Under the pieces are notes generated by a model, which saw only the letters and a list, made by a program, of their open reading frames with translations, was not told where the DNA came from and ran no database searches. 64,000 nt of DNA from JACCTU01 sp963769665 (GTDB lineage Bacteria > Actinomycetota > Thermoleophilia > Gaiellales > Gaiellaceae), in the NCBI GenBank assembly GCA_963769665.1, contig CAVYMQ010000002.1, forward strand, positions 372,001 through 436,000. Reading direction: 5' to 3'. A program made the position numbers and the translations under genes. This document shows, one piece after another, positions 55,213 to 64,000 of the stretch (position 1 is the stretch's first letter; every line of letters begins with the position of its first letter).

Positions 55213-56429
55213 CGATCGGAGCAGGTCTGACGAGCAGAAGCCGCCTTCTGGCGGCAGGGACGGTGGCGGCGATCGCCGCCACCGTCCTCCTGTTCGGCGG
55301 CGTCGTCGGCCAAGACACGGCCGCCCGACCAGAGCCGTTCGCAGCCGAGGCCGAGGTGAAACGCGGTTACGCGGAGCTCGAGCTCGCTCGTGTCCGCGTC
55401 GACCCGTCGCGGTACCCCGTCGCCGAGGCGCGGTTCCGCGAGGGTCTACGGATCGGCGGAGCCGACGCGTTGGCGCTTCGCGGACTGGCGGGCCTCGCCG
55501 CAGCACGGCATCGGTTCGACCAGTCGCTCGAGCTCGCGCAGCGAGCGCGGAAGCTTGACCCGACGAACGCGGCGGTCTACGGGCTGATCGGCGATGCGAG
55601 CCTCGAGCTCGGTCGCTTCCCGCAGGCGATCGAGGCGTTCGACCGGATGATGTCGCTGAAGCCGACGCCGTCCGGCTACGCGCGGGTCTCCTACGCTCGC
55701 GAGCTGCTCGGCGAACGCGACGGCGCGATCGAGGCGATGCAGATGTCGGCCGATGCGGCGGGCCACTCTGAGCCGGCCGCGTGGGCGCTGACCCACCTCG
55801 GCAACCTGCAGGTGGGAACGGGCGCGCTTGCGCTCGGCGTGCAGCAGTATCGTGCCGCGCTCGCGCGTGTTCCCGCGTACGCACCTGCGCTCGTCGGCCT
55901 TGCGGACGTCGCGCAGCGGCGAGGGGAACGAGCACGGGCGGAGCGGCTGCTTCGCCGGGCGTTGGCGCAGGTCGACGATCCCGGCGCGTCCGCGACGCTC
56001 GGCGACGTCGTCGCAGAGCAGGGGCGCACGGCCGAGGCAAACGACTGGTACCGGCGCTCACTCGCGCTCGAGACGAAGTTCGCCCGCTACGGCGGGCGCA
56101 ACCAGATCGAGACGGCGCTGTTCGACCTCGACCACGACAGAAGACTCGCAGACGCGCTCGAGCGTGCGCGGGTCGGCCTGCGTTTCCGGCCGGGCGTCGA
56201 GGGTCTTCACACCTACGCGTGGGCGCTGTACAAGAATGGCCGCTGCGCAGAGGCGGTTCCGTATTCGGATCGTGCCCTCGCGCTGGCACCCACCGACACC
56301 GGCGCGCTGTATCACCGTTCGCTGATCGAGAGCTGTCTCGGGAACGGCAAGGAGGCTGCGCGATACGCGTCGCGAGTGCACTCGCTCGACCCGACGTTCA
56401 ACGCACCGTCCGCGTTCCGTCTTCGCTGA
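55209..56429 (+). CDS. exported TPR-repeat protein, partner of the DUF4331 protein
   Basis: 406 residues: a signal anchor at about 12-33 (LLAAGTVAAIAATVLLFGGVV), then roughly eight tetratricopeptide-like repeats (ARKLDPTNAAVYGLIGDASLELGRFPQAIEAF is the clearest) and a C-terminal repeat ending PYSDRALALAPTDTGALYHR. TPR arrays act as protein-binding scaffolds. GTG at 55209 overlaps the DUF4331 stop, so the proteins are probably made as partners outside or at the membrane. DUF4331 and TPR genes are often adjacent, in my memory. Confidence 0.85.
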   Translation: MTIGAGLTSRSRLLAAGTVAAIAATVLLFGGVVGQDTAARPEPFAAEAEVKRGYAELELARVRVDPSRYPVAEARFREGLRIGGADALALRGLAGLAAARHRFDQSLELAQRARKLDPTNAAVYGLIGDASLELGRFPQAIEAFDRMMSLKPTPSGYARVSYARELLGERDGAIEAMQMSADAAGHSEPAAWALTHLGNLQVGTGALALGVQQYRAALARVPAYAPALVGLADVAQRRGERARAERLLRRALAQVDDPGASATLGDVVAEQGRTAEANDWYRRSLALETKFARYGGRNQIETALFDLDHDRRLADALERARVGLRFRPGVEGLHTYAWALYKNGRCAEAVPYSDRALALAPTDTGALYHRSLIESCLGNGKEAARYASRVHSLDPTFNAPSAFRLR

Positions 56430-56468
56430 GCCGTCTTCGCGCTCCGGGCGACCCGATAACCTCGCGCG

Positions 56469-57611
56469 GTGGGGATCGAGTCGCTGACCCGGAACGCCGT
56501 CGACGTCCTGCCTGAGGGCGGGCTCGAGAGCAAGCTCGCGCTCGGGCGGCCGCTGCGGGTGAAGCTGGGGATCGACGTCACCGCGCCGCACATCCACATC
56601 GGCAACGGGATCCCGCTGCAGCGGATGCGCGCCTTCCAGGACGAGGGCAACACGGGCGTCCTGATCGTCGGCGACTACACGGCGCGGATCGGCGATCCCT
56701 CCGGGGCCTCGGCCGAGCGCCCGATGATCGCGCCCGAGGAGATCGACCGGATGGCCGCGCGCTTCTTCGAGTCCGCGTACACGATCCTCGATCCCGAGCG
56801 GACCGAGGTGCGGTTCAACGGCGAGTGGCTGGGTGAGCTCGATTTCGCCGGCGTGTTGCGGCTGACGCGGACAACAACGGTGGCGCGACTCCTCGAGCGC
56901 GACGACTTCTCGAAGCGATTCACCGCGCAGCAGCCGATCTCGGTGTCGGAGCTCCTCTACCCACTGATGCAGGCGTACGACTCGGTGGCGATCGAGGCCG
57001 ACGTCGAGCTCGGCGGCACCGACCAGCTCTACAACCTGCTCGCCGGCCGAGAGGTGATGGAGGCCTACGGGCTCGAGCCGCAGGTGGTGCTCACGACGCC
57101 GTTGATCGACTCGTGGGACGGCTCGAAGATGAGCGGCTCGAAGGGCAACTACATCGCGCTCGTGGAGGACCCGAACGAGCAGTTCGGCAAGGCGATGCGG
57201 CTTCCGGACGAGTTGCTGGAGACCTACACGCGACTCGTCATGGAGTCCGACAAACGGCCGTCAGACCCGCTCGAGGCGAAGCTCGCGCTCGCCCGCTTCA
57301 TCGTCACCCGCGCGCACGGCCCGGACGCCGCCCGCGCTGCCGAGGAGCATTTCACCCGGGTCGTGCGGGAGGGGCACGCCCCGGACGAGGTTCTCGAGGT
57401 CGGGCTGCCGCGGGCCGACCCGGTCCACCTGCCCCGGCTGCTCGTCGACAGCCTGGAGATCGGCTCTGCGAGCGAGGCCCGCCGACTGATCGGCCAGGGT
57501 GCCGTCCGTCTGGACGGGGAGGTCGTGACGGAGCTGGACGTGCCCCGGGAGCAGCTCGAGGGACGGCTCCTGCAGGTGGGGAAACGCCGATTCGCCCGCT
57601 TGACACCATAG
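56469..57611 (+). CDS. tyrS: tyrosyl-tRNA synthetase
   Basis: A 380-residue class Ic synthetase. GIDVTAPHIHIGNGIPLQRM holds the HIGH element in the form HIGN (the second His is Asn). YDSVAIEADVELGGTDQLYNLL is the tyrosine site, KMSGSKGNYIAL the KMSKS loop, and a C-terminal S4 domain (about 320-380) binds tRNA. GTG at 56469. A replacement of the second His by Asn is tolerated in TyrRS studies, so the enzyme is probably active. Its last codons contain a TTGACA that serves as the -35 of the rRNA promoter. Confidence 0.93.
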   Translation: MGIESLTRNAVDVLPEGGLESKLALGRPLRVKLGIDVTAPHIHIGNGIPLQRMRAFQDEGNTGVLIVGDYTARIGDPSGASAERPMIAPEEIDRMAARFFESAYTILDPERTEVRFNGEWLGELDFAGVLRLTRTTTVARLLERDDFSKRFTAQQPISVSELLYPLMQAYDSVAIEADVELGGTDQLYNLLAGREVMEAYGLEPQVVLTTPLIDSWDGSKMSGSKGNYIALVEDPNEQFGKAMRLPDELLETYTRLVMESDKRPSDPLEAKLALARFIVTRAHGPDAARAAEEHFTRVVREGHAPDEVLEVGLPRADPVHLPRLLVDSLEIGSASEARRLIGQGAVRLDGEVVTELDVPREQLEGRLLQVGKRRFARLTP

Positions 57612-57627
57612 GGCCCACTGCTACACT
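57600..57627 (+). promoter_or_regulatory. candidate rRNA promoter inside the end of tyrS
   Basis: A perfect TTGACA (57600-57605) is followed after 16 bp by TACACT (57622-57627). The -35 lies within the final tyrS codons. Transcription would start near 57634, giving an rRNA leader of about 300 nt. Confidence 0.6.
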
Positions 57628-57730
57628 TCCCCGGCTGCCCGAGAGGGTGGTCGTTCGAAGGTCCCTGTCCCGACGACAACTGGAGTGCCTCAGAGGAATC
57701 GGATACGACCGTTGTTCCGAGCTTCACGAG

Positions 57731-57759
57731 GCCCTCTGGCGCGAGTCGGGGGCTTTTTT
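57731..57759 (+). terminator. terminator-like hairpin in the rRNA leader
   Basis: GCCCTC (57731-57736) pairs with GGGGGC (57748-57753, one G-T), 11-nt loop, then TTTTTT. Intrinsic-terminator-like. It lies between the candidate rRNA promoter and the 16S gene; see findings. It may instead stop tyrS read-through. Confidence 0.55.
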
Positions 57760-57788
57760 ACGGCCCACCTCCAGTAGCGCGGTCTTTG

Positions 57789-57805
57789 AAAACTCAACAG
57801 TGTTC
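57789..57805 (+). promoter_or_regulatory. rRNA leader: boxA-like sequence and 5' arm of the 16S processing stem
   Basis: TCTTTGAAAAC just before and within this stretch resembles the boxA antitermination site of rRNA leaders. The 17 nt AAAACTCAACAGTGTTC are exactly complementary to 59590-59606 in the 16S-23S spacer, forming the long RNase III-type stem enclosing 16S rRNA. The rest of 57612-57931 holds no gene that I can see. Confidence 0.75.
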
Positions 57806-57931
57806 GAAACGTCGAGACCTCGAAGCCTTCGGGCTGTCGAGGCTTAACAATCCCGTCGATCCTTTCGGGGATCGACCTTTGAGCACAAGCTCATCGCTGA
57901 AGGCTTGGCCGGCTTGCCGGTCAAAACACCT

Positions 57932-59478
<1,547 letters not shown>

Positions 59479-59713
59479 CTAGGGAATACCGGAGCTCTTA
59501 CTCCGGTGGGCACCCGACTCGTTTGATGGCTGTTCGTTTGCCGTCCGATGCTCGGGCTCGCCTAGAAACTACGTCGACCTCGAGGTGGAGAACACTGTTG
59601 AGTTTTGAGAGACCGCGCGATGCCGGCGAGGCATGGGCGGTCGATCTGCTGGGTGGGCGTCGTCCCGCGCGCACCTTGAAAACTCCATAGCGATGAAACA
59701 CGGGTTCTCTTCT
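59479..59713 (+). other. 16S-23S spacer without tRNA genes
   Basis: 235 bp. It holds the 3' arm of the 16S processing stem (59590-59606), a second boxA-like CTTGAAAACT around 59675 and the 5' arm of the 23S processing stem AAAACTCCATAGCGA (59679-59693), which is exactly complementary to 62712-62726. No tRNA-Ile or tRNA-Ala is present. Confidence 0.8.
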
Positions 59714-62697
<2,984 letters not shown>

Positions 62698-62711
62698 AGA
62701 ACTCGTGCTAG

Positions 62712-62726
62712 TCGCTATGGAGTTTT
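62712..62726 (+). repeat. 3' arm of the 23S processing stem
   Basis: TCGCTATGGAGTTTT is perfectly complementary to 59679-59693, giving a 15-bp stem that encloses the 23S rRNA. Confidence 0.75.
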
Positions 62727-62759
62727 GAAGGTGTGTGGAGACACGCGCCCTTGACAACT

Positions 62760-62875
<116 letters not shown>

Positions 62876-62880
62876 TCTTT

Positions 62881-62912
62881 GAACGCCCGCCTCGTGCGGG
62901 CGTTCGTCTTTC
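62881..62912 (+). terminator. rRNA operon terminator
   Basis: GAACGCCCGC (62881-62890) and GCGGGCGTTC (62896-62905) form a perfect 10-bp stem with loop CTCGT, followed by GTCTTTCT. Confidence 0.88.
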
Positions 62913-62925
62913 TAGACTCGCAAGC

Positions 62926-63432
62926 GTGGAGCTCCGCGACGGCGATCTCACGCTCAGGCCGTTCACCCTCGACGACGTGCCGGCGATCACGCACGCCTGC
63001 CAGGACGCCGAGATCCAGCGCTGGATCCCCGTGATCCCCCGGCCGTACACCGACGCGGACGCCCGCAGCTTCGTGACGGCGGAGGATCTCGGCCATCAGT
63101 TCGCCATCGTCGAGCAAGGCGGGCTGATCGGCTCGATCGGCATGCGTGTGAACCAGTTCGGGACGGGCCACATCGGCTACTGGTGCGCCAAGGAAGCTCG
63201 CGGGCGTGGGCTGACCCCGCGTGCGCTTCGGCTCGTCGCGCGGTTCGGGCTGGAGGAGCTCGGTCTCGGCCGGCTCGAGCTGATCACCGACCCGGACAAC
63301 GTCTCCTCGCAGCGGGTGGCCGAGAAGGTGGGCTTTAGGCGAGAGGCGGTCCTGCGCTCGCATCTGCTCCATCCCGACGGCCGCCGCCGCGACTCGGTCA
63401 TGTTCTCGCTTCTGCCCGGCGAGCTCCGCTGA
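62926..63432 (+). CDS. RimJ/RimL-type GNAT acetyltransferase
   Basis: 168 residues. LTLRPFTLDDVPAITHACQDAEIQRWIPVIP is the RimJ/RimL opening, HIGYWCAKEARGRGLTPRALRLV the acetyl-CoA loop (A-R-G-R-G), and LITDPDNVSSQRVAEKVGFRREAVL the terminal part. GTG at 62926, shortly after the rRNA terminator. Probably acetylates a protein N-terminus or a small amine. Its stop overlaps a possible CTG start of the next gene. Confidence 0.9.
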   Translation: MELRDGDLTLRPFTLDDVPAITHACQDAEIQRWIPVIPRPYTDADARSFVTAEDLGHQFAIVEQGGLIGSIGMRVNQFGTGHIGYWCAKEARGRGLTPRALRLVARFGLEELGLGRLELITDPDNVSSQRVAEKVGFRREAVLRSHLLHPDGRRRDSVMFSLLPGELR

Positions 63433-64000
63433 GCAGCAGCCCGCGTCTCGAGCGCGACGAGCTCACGCGCCTCTGCTACTGGATGCTCGGCCTCTGGGGC
63501 TTCATGCTCTACGCGCTTGGGCCGGCGCTGCCCGCCCTTCGAGAACAGCTCGACGTCTCGCGTGCAGTCGTCAGCCTGCACACGACCCTGATCGCGGTCG
63601 GGGCGATCGCGGTCGGGATCGCCGGCGATCGGTTCGTGGTGCGTGTCGGGCGTCGCGCCGCCTTCTGGGTCGCCGCAGGCGGGATCGCGTGCGGCGCGCT
63701 GTTGCTCGCGGCGGGGGGCGCCCTCGCCGTGACGCTGCCGGCCGCCGCACTGCTCGGGATCGCGGGGGCACTCGTCGTCACGACGCTCCAGGCAGCACTC
63801 GCCGATCGCCACGGACCGTTGGCACCGGTGGCGCTCGTCGAGGCGAACGCGATCGCGACCGGGCTCGGAGTGCTGGCGCTCGTCGCGGTCGCGGTGGCGA
63901 TCTGGGCAGGCTCGGACTGGCGTGCGGTCTTCGTCGCGGCCGCGCTCCTCGCAGTCCCCGCGATGGCGATCGCGTACGGCTCGGTCTGCTTCCCGGCGGC
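63429..64000 (+). CDS. MFS transporter, N-terminal part (runs off the window)
   Basis: At least 190 residues: TM1 MLGLWGFMLYALGPALPAL, then VSLHTTLIAVGAIAVGIAGDRFVVRVGRRAAFW (TM2 and the 2-3 loop) and TLPAAALLGIAGALVVTTLQ. CTG at 63429 lies in CTGA, overlapping the GNAT stop, and gives an 18-residue charged N-terminal leader; ATG at 63483 in the same frame is an alternative but begins inside TM1. The gene continues past the window. Confidence 0.8.
   Translation, partial: MSSSPRLERDELTRLCYWMLGLWGFMLYALGPALPALREQLDVSRAVVSLHTTLIAVGAIAVGIAGDRFVVRVGRRAAFWVAAGGIACGALLLAAGGALAVTLPAAALLGIAGALVVTTLQAALADRHGPLAPVALVEANAIATGLGVLALVAVAVAIWAGSDWRAVFVAAALLAVPAMAIAYGSVCFPA

Noticed and set aside
57640..57770. 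T-box riboswitch before the rRNA operon or linked to tyrS
   Set aside because: AGGGTGG is present, but the rest of the T-box consensus (ACCGCG), a specifier loop and a downstream regulated synthetase gene are not; tyrS is upstream.

Overview
The window is dense, about 70% G+C chromosomal DNA with short intergenic gaps, many 4-nt start/stop overlaps and frequent GTG/TTG starts. It carries a complete 16S-23S-5S rRNA operon. The gene content (WhiG/FliA-type sigma factor, GatCAB, an EF-G paralogue, Rpf-like transglycosylase, SCP2 and DUF6458-like proteins, RemA-like protein) and the look of the 16S suggest a deep-branching actinobacterium, most likely class Thermoleophilia (Gaiellales/Solirubrobacterales-like). 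The taxonomic placement is my inference and was not computed. I see no phage, IS element or CRISPR array.

Layout. 1-10 kb: a leucine/isovalerate catabolism group on the minus strand (acyl-CoA dehydrogenase start, methylcrotonyl-CoA carboxylase alpha and beta, methylglutaconyl-CoA hydratase-like enzyme, MFS transporter), interleaved with a ureohydrolase and a DapA-like/FAD oxidoreductase pair. 10-17 kb: a secreted metalloprotease-like protein, nucleotide and RNA housekeeping genes, tRNA-Trp, a WhiG/FliA-type sigma factor, an EF-G-like GTPase and a PadR regulator with its operator. 17-24 kb: aldehyde dehydrogenase, GNAT, RNase HI, tRNA-Gly, aldo/keto reductase, a cyclase gene remnant, a ferritin-like diiron protein and tRNA-Cys. 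24-33 kb: an HMG-CoA reductase-like enzyme with a thioesterase, folD, a cold-shock gene, gatCAB, and two cell-wall hydrolases facing each other across a structured repeat. 33-40 kb: a sugar ABC transporter (ATPase, binding protein, two permeases) running into a GH38 alpha-mannosidase. 40-49 kb: amino-acid metabolism (class V aminotransferase plus serA, ilvE, DegT-type aminotransferase), RemA-like protein, MFS, 3-methyladenine glycosylase and PBP1a. 51-56 kb: an ECF sigma/anti-sigma pair with a duplicated-domain lipoprotein, divergent from a DUF4331/TPR pair. 56-63 kb: tyrS and the rRNA operon. The end holds a GNAT and the start of another MFS transporter.

Most unusual observations. (1) Several clearly homologous genes have no ATG/GTG/TTG anywhere their N-terminus could begin. 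Each instead has CTG or ATA exactly overlapping the upstream stop codon (CTGA at 649, 24661 and 46799, possibly 63429; ATAA at 36819; ATAG at 37736), which suggests start codons relaxed by translational coupling. (2) A ~165-bp structured element occurs twice, each copy touching a stop codon, with a near-identical core and terminal arms that differ between copies in ways that keep pairing. (3) A 19-nt AT-rich perfect palindrome containing a TTA codon sits inside the high-GC carboxylase gene. (4) The rRNA leader has a promoter embedded in the end of tyrS and a terminator-like hairpin before the 16S gene.
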